DNA of 14,746 bases from JBOGXF01 sp050694275 (GCA_050694275.1 JBOGXF010000157.1:1-14746), one strand, 5' to 3'. Positions 7,205 through 14,685 are shown, numbered from the stretch's first letter. Made by a program: numbers and translations. The notes: generated by a model not told the origin, from the sequence alone.

Positions 7205-7878
7205 TCTCCAAGACGATGCGTATTGCGATCGCCGGCGCGGGAGCAGTAGGTCATTACGTCGCTCGCGACCTCATGGCGCGGGGCCACGACATCGTCGTGA
7301 TCGAGCAGAATGCCGATCTCGTCGACCCGCTGAAACAGGAACTGCCCGTCAACTGGGTCGTGGGCGACGCATGCGAGCTCTACACGCTCGACGCAGCAGT
7401 GCTCTCGTCCTGCGACGTGATGGTTGCCGCGACGGGCGACGACGAGGACAACCTCGTGATCTCGTTGCTCGCCAAGCAGGAGTTTGCCGTCCCCCGCGTG
7501 ATCGCGCGAGTCAACCACCCCGACAACGAATGGCTCTTCAACGAGACGTGGGGGGTCGACGTGGCAGTGAGCACTCCACACCTGCTTACCTCGCTCGTCG
7601 AGGAGGCGGTATCGGTGGGTGATCTCGTGAAGCTGTTGCAGCTCGAACAGGGGAAGGTCTCTCTCGTCGAGATCACGCTCGCAGAAACTTCCCCCGCCGT
7701 GGGCAAGGCGGTACGGGAGGTGGAGTTCCCATCCGACTGTGCTCTGGTGGCGGTGATCCGGGACCACCACGTGATCGCCCCACGAGGGGAGACCCCGCTA
7801 CAGGCGGGCGACGAGGTCATGGCGATCGTCGCGGCAGAGGCCGAGGCCGACATCCGACGCGTGCTCGCGGGGGAGTGA
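7201..7878 (+). CDS. ceoC: CeoC/TrkA-type K+ uptake regulatory protein (KTN + RCK_C)
   Basis: This is the second KTN-RCK_C protein, 225 aa, and the probable partner of CeoB in a mixed gating ring. The nucleotide loop is GAGAVG at residues 12-17, with Glu at the end of the second strand (IVVIEQ). The RCK_C half is visible as VGKAVREVEFPSDCALVAVIR followed by an LQAGDEV-type strand. RCK_C domains can bind cyclic-di-AMP in other bacteria; this is known for the family, not shown here. GTG at 7201 is chosen because GGGGAG ends 5 nt before it and it forms a 4-bp overlap with the ceoB stop. ATG at 7216 is possible but its ribosome site would be too far. The frame is open upstream to 6901 only as a shadow of ceoB. 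Confidence 0.9.
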   Translation: MISKTMRIAIAGAGAVGHYVARDLMARGHDIVVIEQNADLVDPLKQELPVNWVVGDACELYTLDAAVLSSCDVMVAATGDDEDNLVISLLAKQEFAVPRVIARVNHPDNEWLFNETWGVDVAVSTPHLLTSLVEEAVSVGDLVKLLQLEQGKVSLVEITLAETSPAVGKAVREVEFPSDCALVAVIRDHHVIAPRGETPLQAGDEVMAIVAAEAEADIRRVLAGE

Positions 7879-7891
7879 GCGAGCCATCGCA

Positions 7892-8443
7892 ATGGATCGC
7901 GACCAGGCCCTCGATCTCGTCCGCAAGTACACGGACAAGGAGATCACCTACCGGCACCTGATCTCGGTCGAGGGCGTCATGCGGGCCCTCGCCGAACACT
8001 TCGGCGAGGACGAAAACCGGTGGGGCCTCGTTGGGCTGTTCCACGACCTCGACTACGACCGCACCCAGGACAACCTCGAGCGCCACGGATATCAGACGGT
8101 CGAGTGGCTGAAGGAGGAGGGCCTCGACGATGCCGAGGTCCTGAACGCCATCCTCGGCCATCGGTTCGACGAGTACCAAACCGACTTGATGTCCAAAGCG
8201 ATCGTTCACGCGGATGCGGTCGCCGGCCTGCTGGTTGCCTGCGCCCTCGTGCGCCCGACCAAGGCAGAGGGAATGAAGGTGTCGTCGGTCAAGAAGAAGC
8301 TCAAAGAGAAGAGCTTCGCGCCCGGCGTCGAACGAGACGAGATCACCCAAGTCGAGCCGTCGATCGGCGTCCCACTCGACGACTTCCTCGCCGTCTCTAT
8401 CAAGGGCCTCCAGAGCGTCGCCACCGAGATCGACCTCGCCTGA
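7892..8443 (+). CDS. HD-domain metal-dependent phosphohydrolase
   Basis: This 183-aa soluble HD-superfamily protein carries His22 (YRHLISVEGV), the paired His51-Asp52 (GLFHDLDYD), His90 (ILGHRFDEY) and Asp108 (IVHADAVAG). The set H, HD and a late D is the usual metal-binding set of HD hydrolases. The substrate is unknown; family members act on nucleotides, cyclic dinucleotides or phosphate esters. The C-terminal 60 residues contain a Lys-rich stretch (KKKLKEK). ATG at 7892 lies 13 nt after the ceoC stop with only a weak ribosome site, so it probably relies on coupling to ceoC. Its place as third gene after ceoB-ceoC suggests a function tied to K+ or to a nucleotide signal controlling K+ proteins; this is inference. 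Confidence 0.8.
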   Translation: MDRDQALDLVRKYTDKEITYRHLISVEGVMRALAEHFGEDENRWGLVGLFHDLDYDRTQDNLERHGYQTVEWLKEEGLDDAEVLNAILGHRFDEYQTDLMSKAIVHADAVAGLLVACALVRPTKAEGMKVSSVKKKLKEKSFAPGVERDEITQVEPSIGVPLDDFLAVSIKGLQSVATEIDLA

Positions 8444-8456
8444 CCGGATGGAAGAA

Positions 8457-8472
8457 GCCCGCGTTCACGGGC
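8457..8472 (+). terminator. Weak hairpin after the ceoB-ceoC-HD operon
   Basis: GCCCG (8457-8461) and CGGGC (8468-8472) form a 5-bp stem with a 6-nt loop, 13 nt after the HD gene stop. An A-rich run precedes and GTTAGGTT follows, with no real U-tract. It may attenuate read-through into topA but would be leaky. Confidence 0.3.
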
Positions 8473-8478
8473 GTTAGG

Positions 8479-8508
8479 TTGACAGGGATGCCGCTTCGGT
8501 GAGATAAG
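8479..8508 (+). promoter_or_regulatory. Candidate topA promoter
   Basis: A perfect -35 TTGACA (8479-8484) is followed after 18 bp by GATAAG (8503-8508), which matches the -10 consensus at four of six positions. The predicted start near 8515 leaves a leader of about 60 nt containing AAAGGAG (8565-8571). An inverted repeat overlaps this promoter. Confidence 0.5.
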
Positions 8509-8520
8509 GACCGCGGCATC
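8487..8520. promoter_or_regulatory. 8-bp inverted repeat overlapping topA promoter, possible operator
   Basis: GATGCCGC (8487-8494) and GCGGCATC (8513-8520) are perfect complements 18 nt apart. The left arm lies between the -35 and -10 boxes and the right arm at the expected transcription start, the geometry expected of a repressor site. The bound factor, if any, is unknown. Confidence 0.45.
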
Positions 8521-8575
8521 TACGATTCCCGGGGCCCCTTCCAGGCGCCCCCATTTCTCTGGGTAAAGGAGTTAC

Positions 8576-11182
8576 GTGCCCAAACCGCTCGTCATCGTCG
8601 AATCGCCCGCGAAGGCGAAAACCATAGCCCGCATACTCGGCGGGGACTTCGTGGTGGAGTCCTCGATCGGGCACATCCGCGATCTGCCCCCGAGCGCGGA
8701 CGAAATCCCGGCCGCTTACAAGAGCGAGTCGTGGGCACGCCTCGGGGTCGACGTCGACAACGACTTCAAGCCTCTGTACATCGTGCCCAGCGGCAAGAAG
8801 AAGCAGGTCACAAAGCTGAAGTCGCTGCTCAAGGGTGCCAGTGAGCTGTATCTCGCCACCGACGAGGATCGCGAAGGCGAGTCGATCGCGTGGCACCTCA
8901 CCGAGGTCCTCTCGCCGACCATTCCCGTCAAACGGATGGTGTTCCACGAGATCACTCCGCACGCGGTGCGGCTTGCGGTCGAAAACCCGCGCGACCTCGA
9001 CCGGCGGCTCGTCGATGCCCAGGAGGGGCGCCGCATCCTCGACCGCCTCTATGGGTACGAGGTGTCCCCGGTTCTGTGGAAGAAGGTGCTGCCGGGGCTG
9101 TCGGCGGGGCGAGTCCAGAGCGTTGCCACGAGGCTCGTGGTCGAGCGCGAGAAGGCGCGCATCAGGTTCAGGAGCGCCTCTTACTGGGACATCGAGGGAC
9201 GTTTCGGGGCCGAGTCAGACCTCGCCGCTCCTTCCGAGTTCGCCGCTCGGCTCGTTACGCTCGAGGGCGAGCGGCTCGGCACCGGCAAGGACTTCGACGA
9301 GAGCGGGCAACCGACGCGCGCGGGCATCGTGGTGCTCGCCGAGGCCGAGGCGCAAGCGCTCTCCCAACGCCTGGAGGGCGCGGATTTCACCGTGTCCTCG
9401 GTCGAGGAGAAGCCCTACACAAAGAAGCCGTACGCCCCATTTATCACCTCGACGCTGCAGCAAGAGGCCGGCCGCAAGCTGCGCTTCACTTCGCAGCGAA
9501 CCATGCAGACCGCCCAGCGCCTCTACGAGAACGGATACATCACTTATATGCGCACCGACTCGATCACGCTGTCCAACGAGGCGATCGAGGCGGCGCGCGA
9601 CCTCGCCGCCCGCCTCTATGGACCCGAATACGTCGCACCCGAGCCGCGCCGCTACAAGAGCAAGGTGAAGAACGCGCAGGAGGCACACGAGGCGATCCGT
9701 CCCGCCGGCGAAACCTTCAGGATGCCCGAGGAGGTTGCGGCGGAGGTTGGCGACGACGAAGGCCGGCTTTACGAGCTGATCTGGAAGCGCACGCTCGCGT
9801 CGGAGATGGCCGACGCACGCGGGCAGAGCGTGCAAGTCAGGCTCGGGGCGCGCTCCTCGGAGGGGGAAGACGTCGAGTTCGCCGCAAGTGGGCGCGTGAT
9901 CGACTTCTTTGGTTTCATGCGCGCCTACGTCGAAGGCGCCGACGATCCCGATGCCGAGCTCGAGGACCGCGAGCTTCGTCTCCCGCGGCTCTCGGAGGGT
10001 CAGGCGGTCACGACTCTTTCGCTCGAGCCGCAGGGCCATTCGACACAGCCCCCGTCCCGCTACAGCGAGGCGGCTCTCATCAAGGAGCTCGAGGAGCGCG
10101 GCATCGGGCGCCCGTCGACGTACGCCAGCATCATCTCGACGATCCTCGACCGCGGTTACGTGTGGAAGAAGAGCGGGGCCCTGGTGCCGTCGTGGACCGC
10201 CTTCTCGGTGATCGGACTTCTCGAGGGTCATTTCCCGAGGCTGGTCGACTACGAGTTCACCGCGGCGATGGAGGAGGACCTCGACGAGATCGCCAACGGC
10301 GAGGAGGAGACCGTTCCGTGGTTGCGGAAGTTCTATTTCGGCAACGGCGAGGTCGGGCTTCACGCGCTCGTCAACGACCATCTCGACGAGATCGACCCGC
10401 GCGAGATCAACTCGATTCCGGTCGGTCGCGACGCAGAGGGGCGGGAGCTCGTTCTCCGGGTCGGCCGCTACGGCCCCTATCTCCAGCGGGGTGACGACAC
10501 GGCTTCGGTGCCCGAGGATCTCCCTCCCGACGAGCTCACCGCAGACAAGGCCCAGGAGCTGCTCGACGCGCCGAGTGACGATCGCGTCCTCGGAGTCGAT
10601 CCCGATACGGGTCTCGAGGTGCACGTCAAGACCGGCCGCTACGGCCCCTACGTCCAGCTCGGCGAGATCGAGGATGGGTCCAAGGAGAAGCCGGCGACCG
10701 CATCTCTGTTCAAGTCGATGGAGCCGAAGACGGTGACGCTCGACGAGGCCCTCCGGCTTCTCGGCCTTCCCCGCGTCGTCGGCGAGCATCCCGACGACGG
10801 TGAAGAGATCCTCGCCCTCAACGGGCGTTACGGCCCCTTCCTCAAGAAGGGCAAGGACACCCGATCCCTCGAAGGTGAGGAACAGATCTTCGATATCACG
10901 CTCGACGAGGCGGTTGCGCTCTTCGCCGAGCCCAAGCGAGGCCGGCGGAGGGGGGCCGCGGTCCTGAAGGAGCTCGGCGAGGATCCCACCACGGGTAAGA
11001 CGGTGTCGCTCAGGAGCGGGCGTTACGGTCCCTACGTCACCGACGGCGACACGAACGCCTCGCTTCCCAGGGGGGACAACCCCGACGACCTCACGCACGA
11101 GCGGGCGGTCGAGCTGCTTGCCGAGAAGCGGGCCAAGGGCCCGGCCAAGAAGAAGAGGAAGACGACCCGCAAGCGCAAGTAG
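8576..11182 (+). CDS. topA: DNA topoisomerase I (type IA), actinobacterial form
   Basis: This enzyme relaxes negative supercoils by transient cleavage of one strand, forming a 5'-phosphotyrosine link. The protein is 868 aa. The TOPRIM domain begins at LVIVESPAKAKTIA, with its acidic metal motif in TDEDREGE near residues 95-102. The catalytic Tyr324 lies in YITYMRTDS. The C-terminal part has four repeats each marked by GRYGP(Y/F), near residues 629, 685, 748 and 814, and ends in a Lys/Arg-rich tail (KKKRKTTRKRK). There are no Cys4 zinc fingers. This tail type is typical of actinobacterial enzymes, where the basic end aids DNA holding and processivity. GTG at 8576 has AAAGGAG 4 nt upstream. It is followed by the transporter-kinase fusion and holB, the order I recall from Streptomyces. 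Confidence 0.98.
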   Translation: MPKPLVIVESPAKAKTIARILGGDFVVESSIGHIRDLPPSADEIPAAYKSESWARLGVDVDNDFKPLYIVPSGKKKQVTKLKSLLKGASELYLATDEDREGESIAWHLTEVLSPTIPVKRMVFHEITPHAVRLAVENPRDLDRRLVDAQEGRRILDRLYGYEVSPVLWKKVLPGLSAGRVQSVATRLVVEREKARIRFRSASYWDIEGRFGAESDLAAPSEFAARLVTLEGERLGTGKDFDESGQPTRAGIVVLAEAEAQALSQRLEGADFTVSSVEEKPYTKKPYAPFITSTLQQEAGRKLRFTSQRTMQTAQRLYENGYITYMRTDSITLSNEAIEAARDLAARLYGPEYVAPEPRRYKSKVKNAQEAHEAIRPAGETFRMPEEVAAEVGDDEGRLYELIWKRTLASEMADARGQSVQVRLGARSSEGEDVEFAASGRVIDFFGFMRAYVEGADDPDAELEDRELRLPRLSEGQAVTTLSLEPQGHSTQPPSRYSEAALIKELEERGIGRPSTYASIISTILDRGYVWKKSGALVPSWTAFSVIGLLEGHFPRLVDYEFTAAMEEDLDEIANGEEETVPWLRKFYFGNGEVGLHALVNDHLDEIDPREINSIPVGRDAEGRELVLRVGRYGPYLQRGDDTASVPEDLPPDELTADKAQELLDAPSDDRVLGVDPDTGLEVHVKTGRYGPYVQLGEIEDGSKEKPATASLFKSMEPKTVTLDEALRLLGLPRVVGEHPDDGEEILALNGRYGPFLKKGKDTRSLEGEEQIFDITLDEAVALFAEPKRGRRRGAAVLKELGEDPTTGKTVSLRSGRYGPYVTDGDTNASLPRGDNPDDLTHERAVELLAEKRAKGPAKKKRKTTRKRK

Positions 11183-11210
11183 TTCTGGGCCGCGTCGTCT
11201 CAGCACTCTA

Positions 11211-11242
11211 GGATTCCTTCAGGCACGAGTCAGGAAGGATCC
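11211..11242 (+). promoter_or_regulatory. Hairpin capturing the ribosome site between topA and the MFS-dTMP kinase gene
   Basis: GGAT-T-CCTTC (11211-11220, with T11215 bulged) can pair with GAAGGATCC (11234-11242), giving 9 bp around a 13-nt loop. The 3' arm contains the only strong Shine-Dalgarno sequence in the gap, AGGAAGGA (11232-11239). A -10-like TAGGAT overlaps the left arm at 11209-11214. The element could end topA transcription, hide the ribosome site, or both. Confidence 0.4.
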
Positions 11243-11272
11243 GACATCCAGCAGCCCTCGCGACCGTCAGAG

Positions 11273-13270
11273 TTGCGCCTTGTGGCCTCTTCCACCGAAG
11301 AGGTCAATTACCTGACCCTTCTCAAGAACGGCAACTTCCTCAGGTTCTTCCTCGCCCAGTTCGTCTCGAGCCTCGGCGACTGGGTGGGTGTCATCGCGAT
11401 AGCGGTGTTCGCCCGCAACCTCGCCGGAGACGCCGCGGTGGGCGCTGTGATGACCGCGCGCGTCCTGCCCGGCTTCGTCATGGGACCTATTGGTGGAGTG
11501 ATTGCCGATCGCTGGGATCGAAAGCGCGCGATGGTGGGGGCCGACGTGCTGCGCGCGGTCATCATCTTCTCGGTGCCGTTCGTGCCCAACCTCCTCTATC
11601 TCCTGCTCGCGTCGGTGGTGCTCGAGAGCCTGACGCTCATCTGGGGGCCGGCCAAGGACGCGTCGCTGCCGCACTTCGTCCCGGCCCAGCATCTGACCCA
11701 CGCCAACTCGCTGTCGTTGATCGCGATCTACGGGCCGTGGCCGCTGGCCTCGGTTCTGTTCGCGTCGCTCGCCGCGGTCGGTGGGTTCCTCGGCGAGCAC
11801 GTTCCGGTTCTCAGCGGCCTGCAGCCGAGCGCCGCGGCTGGTGGAGGTCCCATCGCGCTCGCCCTGTGGGCAGACTCGCTGACGTTTGCATTCTCCGCCA
11901 TCATGATCTCGACTCTTGCGATCGCGTCGTCGCGTCGCCGGGCGGCGAAGTTCGACCTCGCCGAGGTCAAGCGGGACCTGGTCGAAGGCTTGCGCTTCGT
12001 GCGCGACCACCGCCAGGTCAGGCCGTGGCTGCTCGGGATTGCGTTCACCTTCACGGCCGCTGGCGGGGTGTTCTCGCTGGGGGTCGGGTTCGTCGAGGAC
12101 GTGCTCGGCGGGAGCGAGACGGGGTTCGCGTTCCTCATCGGATTTCTCGCCACCGGGATGATCGTCGGGCTCCTGGCGGCGGGACTCCTGGCGAAGATGA
12201 TCCAGAAGGATGTCCTGTTCTCGACGTCCATCCTGCTGCTCGGAATCGGACTCATTGGCCTTGCCGCGATGGGCAGTCTCAATCCCGCGATCCCGATCGC
12301 CAGCGCGCTCGGGTTCTTCGGCGGGGTCGCCTATGCGACGGGATACTCGCTCATACAGCTGAACACCGAAGACGAGATACGCGGCCGCACCTTCTCCGCC
12401 GGGTACACGGTCATCCGGATCGGGATCCTCGTCGGTCTCGGGCTCTTCCCGTTCGTCGCCGGTGCGATCGGCGATCACGCGCTGCAGTTCCCAGGAGGCG
12501 AATACCCCCTTCCGGGCACCCGCATAACACTCTGGTTCGCGGGTGCGTTCGTGTTGGGGGGCGGGCTTCTATCGATGCGCGCCATAAGGCATCGCGAGAA
12601 GGGACCGGAGCGGCGCCACGGCTATTTCGTCGTCTTCGAGGGCGGGGAGGGAGCGGGAAAGAGCACCCAGATCGAGGCCCTCGTGCGGTGGCTCGAGGCG
12701 CGGGGTGAGAAGGTCGTGGTGACCCGGGAGCCTGGCGGGACGTCTATCGGCGCGCGCATCCGCGAGCTTCTGCTCGATCCGGCCGCCTCCGAGATGGAGC
12801 CGCGCGCCGAGGCCCTCCTCTACGCGGCCGACCGGGCCCAGCACGTCGCCGAGGTCGTCTCCCCGGCGCTCGAGCAGGGCGCGGTCGTCGTATCCGATCG
12901 CTTCGTCGATTCCTCTCTTGCCTACCAGGGCGTTGCGCGGGATCTCGGGCAGGAGGACATCTACAACATCAGCGCCTGGGCGACCGGCGGTCTCATACCC
13001 GACCTGGTCTTCTTTCTCAAAGTGGATTCAGAGACGGGTCTGGGCCGCGCAGGCGGGTCGCGGGACCGCATCGAGCGCGAGGCGGCCGAGTTTCACGACC
13101 GCGTCTCGGATGCGTATCTCGATCTTGCCGAGAGGTTCCCCGACCGCTTCGTCGTGCTGGACGGCGATCGACACCCGGACGAGATCCACAAGGAGGTCAT
13201 CGCGATCTTTGAAGAACGCACCGCTCACCTCCCGACCGGCGTGCGGCCGCGCGGGACCGTGCCGCGATGA
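11273..13270 (+). CDS. tmk: Fused MFS transporter / thymidylate kinase
   Basis: One 665-aa frame joins an N-terminal major-facilitator-type membrane domain (about residues 1-440, by eye 12 hydrophobic segments, with motif-A-like GGVIADRWDRKR) to a complete C-terminal dTMP kinase (about 448-655). The kinase has the P-loop EGGEGAGKST at 456-465, TREPGGT, the DR pair at 542-543 in SDRFVDSS, and a LID with GRAGGSRDRIE at 591-601, so it is the bacterial type with basic residues in the LID. It makes dTDP from dTMP for DNA synthesis; the transported solute is unknown. I recall a similar fusion next to topA in Streptomyces (SCO3542), so it is not unique. TTG at 11273 lacks a ribosome site; see the hairpin and the ATC codon at 11246. 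The stop overlaps the holB ATG (ATGA). Confidence 0.93.
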   Translation: MRLVASSTEEVNYLTLLKNGNFLRFFLAQFVSSLGDWVGVIAIAVFARNLAGDAAVGAVMTARVLPGFVMGPIGGVIADRWDRKRAMVGADVLRAVIIFSVPFVPNLLYLLLASVVLESLTLIWGPAKDASLPHFVPAQHLTHANSLSLIAIYGPWPLASVLFASLAAVGGFLGEHVPVLSGLQPSAAAGGGPIALALWADSLTFAFSAIMISTLAIASSRRRAAKFDLAEVKRDLVEGLRFVRDHRQVRPWLLGIAFTFTAAGGVFSLGVGFVEDVLGGSETGFAFLIGFLATGMIVGLLAAGLLAKMIQKDVLFSTSILLLGIGLIGLAAMGSLNPAIPIASALGFFGGVAYATGYSLIQLNTEDEIRGRTFSAGYTVIRIGILVGLGLFPFVAGAIGDHALQFPGGEYPLPGTRITLWFAGAFVLGGGLLSMRAIRHREKGPERRHGYFVVFEGGEGAGKSTQIEALVRWLEARGEKVVVTREPGGTSIGARIRELLLDPAASEMEPRAEALLYAADRAQHVAEVVSPALEQGAVVVSDRFVDSSLAYQGVARDLGQEDIYNISAWATGGLIPDLVFFLKVDSETGLGRAGGSRDRIEREAAEFHDRVSDAYLDLAERFPDRFVVLDGDRHPDEIHKEVIAIFEERTAHLPTGVRPRGTVPR

Positions 13271-14409
13271 GCGTCTGGGACTACCTCGAAGGATCGCGCG
13301 CCGCGGAAGGCCTCGCCGCACAGATGTCCTCCGGCGAGGTCGCACACTCGTGGCTGCTCTTGGGCCCCGCGGGCTCGGGCAAGCGCCCGGCGGCGCTCGC
13401 CATGGCGGCCGCGCTCAACTGCCCCGAAGCGCCGGGGATCGGTTGCGGCGTCTGTTCGACGTGCAGCCGGATCCTCAGAAGCCGCTTCCCCGACGTCCAC
13501 CATGTCGTTCCCGAGGGGCCGCTCATCCCGGTCGACGTCATCCGGGAGACAGTCATCCCAGAGGCGGCCCGTTCGCCCTTCGAAGGTGCGCGCAAGGTCT
13601 TCATCATCGAGGAGGCCGACCGGATGAACCCGTCCGCTCAGAACGCTCTGCTGAAGACGCTCGAGGAGCCGCACGAGGACACTGTGTTCATCCTCGTCTC
13701 CGATCACGAGGAAGAGCTTCTCGAGACGATCAGATCGCGCTGCCGAACCGTTCGGCTCGAACCGGTGTCGGAGAGTCGCATCGTCGAGCTGCTCGTCAAG
13801 CACGGGACGCCCGGGGAAGTCGCGGTGCTGGCGGCGCGCCTGTCGGAGGGCGATTACGAACGCGCCCGTGCCTTCGCGGTCGATCCCACAGCGCGCGAGC
13901 GCCGCGCGCTGTGGGTGAGTATTCCGGCGCGCCTCCTGTCGCCGGGCGATGCGCTCGACGCTGCCGCCGAGATCGTCGATCGGGCACGGGACGCGCTTAA
14001 GGACCGCGAAGCAACTCAGAAGAGCGAAGTCGTCGAGCTCGCCGAGGCCATGGGCCAAGGGCGCGGCACCGCCGCGGCCCGCAACGCCCTCAACACGCGG
14101 CATCGTCGCGAGTTGCGCATGCTGGAGCAGGAGGTCATCGGAGAGGCCCTCCGCGCCCTGGCATCGTTCTATCGTGACGTGTTGGTGTTGCGCAGGGGCG
14201 GCGGCGAGGCGATCACCAACTCGGATCTCGTCGACGCGCTCGAAGCCTGGGCCGGCTCAACGGTGTCCGACACGGCCCTCGTGAGCGCGATGGAGCGCTG
14301 CGTCGAGGCGAGAGCGGCACTGGCGCGAAACGCCAACGTCCAGCTCGCGGTCGAGGCGACGCTGGTCGAGTTGTCCGGGCTCGTAACGCCGGCCGTTGCC
14401 GCCCACTAG
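13267..14409 (+). CDS. holB: DNA polymerase III delta' subunit (clamp-loader AAA+ protein)
   Basis: This 380-aa clamp-loader subunit helps load the beta clamp. The AAA+ domain has a Walker A-like loop GPAGSGKR (33-40), in which the usual Ser/Thr after Lys is Arg, so ATP hydrolysis here is doubtful, as is normal for delta'. A four-Cys zinc site follows (C52, C60, C63, C66). Next come a Walker B-like EEADRMN and the family hallmark ALLKTLEEP near 128-137. An SRC motif near 155-160 would supply the arginine finger to the neighbouring tau/gamma subunit. The C-terminal half is helical. ATG at 13267 has no clear ribosome site and overlaps the kinase stop by 4 bp, so translation is coupled. This joins nucleotide supply and clamp loading in one transcript. 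Confidence 0.93.
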   Translation: MSVWDYLEGSRAAEGLAAQMSSGEVAHSWLLLGPAGSGKRPAALAMAAALNCPEAPGIGCGVCSTCSRILRSRFPDVHHVVPEGPLIPVDVIRETVIPEAARSPFEGARKVFIIEEADRMNPSAQNALLKTLEEPHEDTVFILVSDHEEELLETIRSRCRTVRLEPVSESRIVELLVKHGTPGEVAVLAARLSEGDYERARAFAVDPTARERRALWVSIPARLLSPGDALDAAAEIVDRARDALKDREATQKSEVVELAEAMGQGRGTAAARNALNTRHRRELRMLEQEVIGEALRALASFYRDVLVLRRGGGEAITNSDLVDALEAWAGSTVSDTALVSAMERCVEARAALARNANVQLAVEATLVELSGLVTPAVAAH

Positions 14410-14471
14410 AATTTGCCGCGAGTTCTGCGCGGGATAACCGGAGGCACGGAGGTTTTCACGCAAAGAACCGG

Positions 14472-14547
14472 GCCGGGGTAGCTCAGTCGGCAGAGCGGCT
14501 CACTCGTAATGAGCAGGTCAGGAGTTCGATTCTCCTCCCCGGCTCCA
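14472..14547 (+). tRNA. tRNA-Thr (anticodon CGT)
   Basis: The 76-nt cloverleaf is complete. Acceptor GCCGGGG (14472-14478) pairs with CCCCGGC (14537-14543). The D-stem is GCTC/GAGC, and the anticodon stem GCTCA/TGAGC holds the loop CTCGTAA with anticodon CGT at 14505-14507, which reads ACG (Thr). The variable loop is AGGTC, and the T-stem AGGAG/CTCCT holds TTCGATT. Discriminator base T is followed by an encoded CCA. It lies 62 bp after holB on the same strand and may share its transcript. Confidence 0.97.
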
Positions 14548-14559
14548 ACAACATCTGAC

Positions 14560-14584
14560 CAGCACATTCGCGGTCGGGGTGCTG
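14560..14584 (+). terminator. Possible terminator hairpin after tRNA-Thr
   Basis: CAGCAC (14560-14565) pairs with GTGCTG (14579-14584) around a 13-nt loop, beginning 13 nt after the tRNA CCA. A pyrimidine-rich CTTCTG follows but there is no run of T. A weak candidate. Confidence 0.3.
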
Positions 14585-14662
14585 CTTCTGCGTGACAACG
14601 CCCACGTCCAAGCTGATTACTAGTGGATCTCCGCATTAATTACACGCGTGTCATTTAGGCTT

Positions 14663-14685
14663 CTCTCGTCGGCTTTCGACGAGAG
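14663..14685 (+). promoter_or_regulatory. Hairpin abutting the ribosome site of the last ORF
   Basis: CTCTCGTCG (14663-14671) and CGACGAGAG (14677-14685) make a perfect 9-bp stem with a 5-nt loop. Its last base touches GGGAGG (14685-14690), the ribosome site of the ORF at 14698. It could be a terminator or a translation-limiting hairpin of the kind used by some insertion sequences. Confidence 0.6.

Noticed and set aside
10450..11060. Possible tandem DNA repeat in the 3' part of topA
   Set aside because: The recurring GRYGPY coding segments are normal C-terminal protein repeats of this topoisomerase class, not an independent DNA repeat or CRISPR array.
9215..11206. A 663-codon open frame on the minus strand opposite topA
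   Set aside because: Antisense shadow: Leu/Arg/Glu-rich text with no motif, while the plus strand carries every topoisomerase IA hallmark.
11267..12478. A 403-codon open frame on the minus strand opposite the MFS domain
   Set aside because: Highly charged, D/R/E-rich translation typical of antisense to a membrane protein; no ribosome site or family resemblance.
14406..14636. A 76-codon minus-strand frame containing EENRTPDLLITSEPLCRLSYPG-like text
   Set aside because: This is the antisense translation of the tRNA-Thr gene, a well-known source of spurious conserved-looking peptides.
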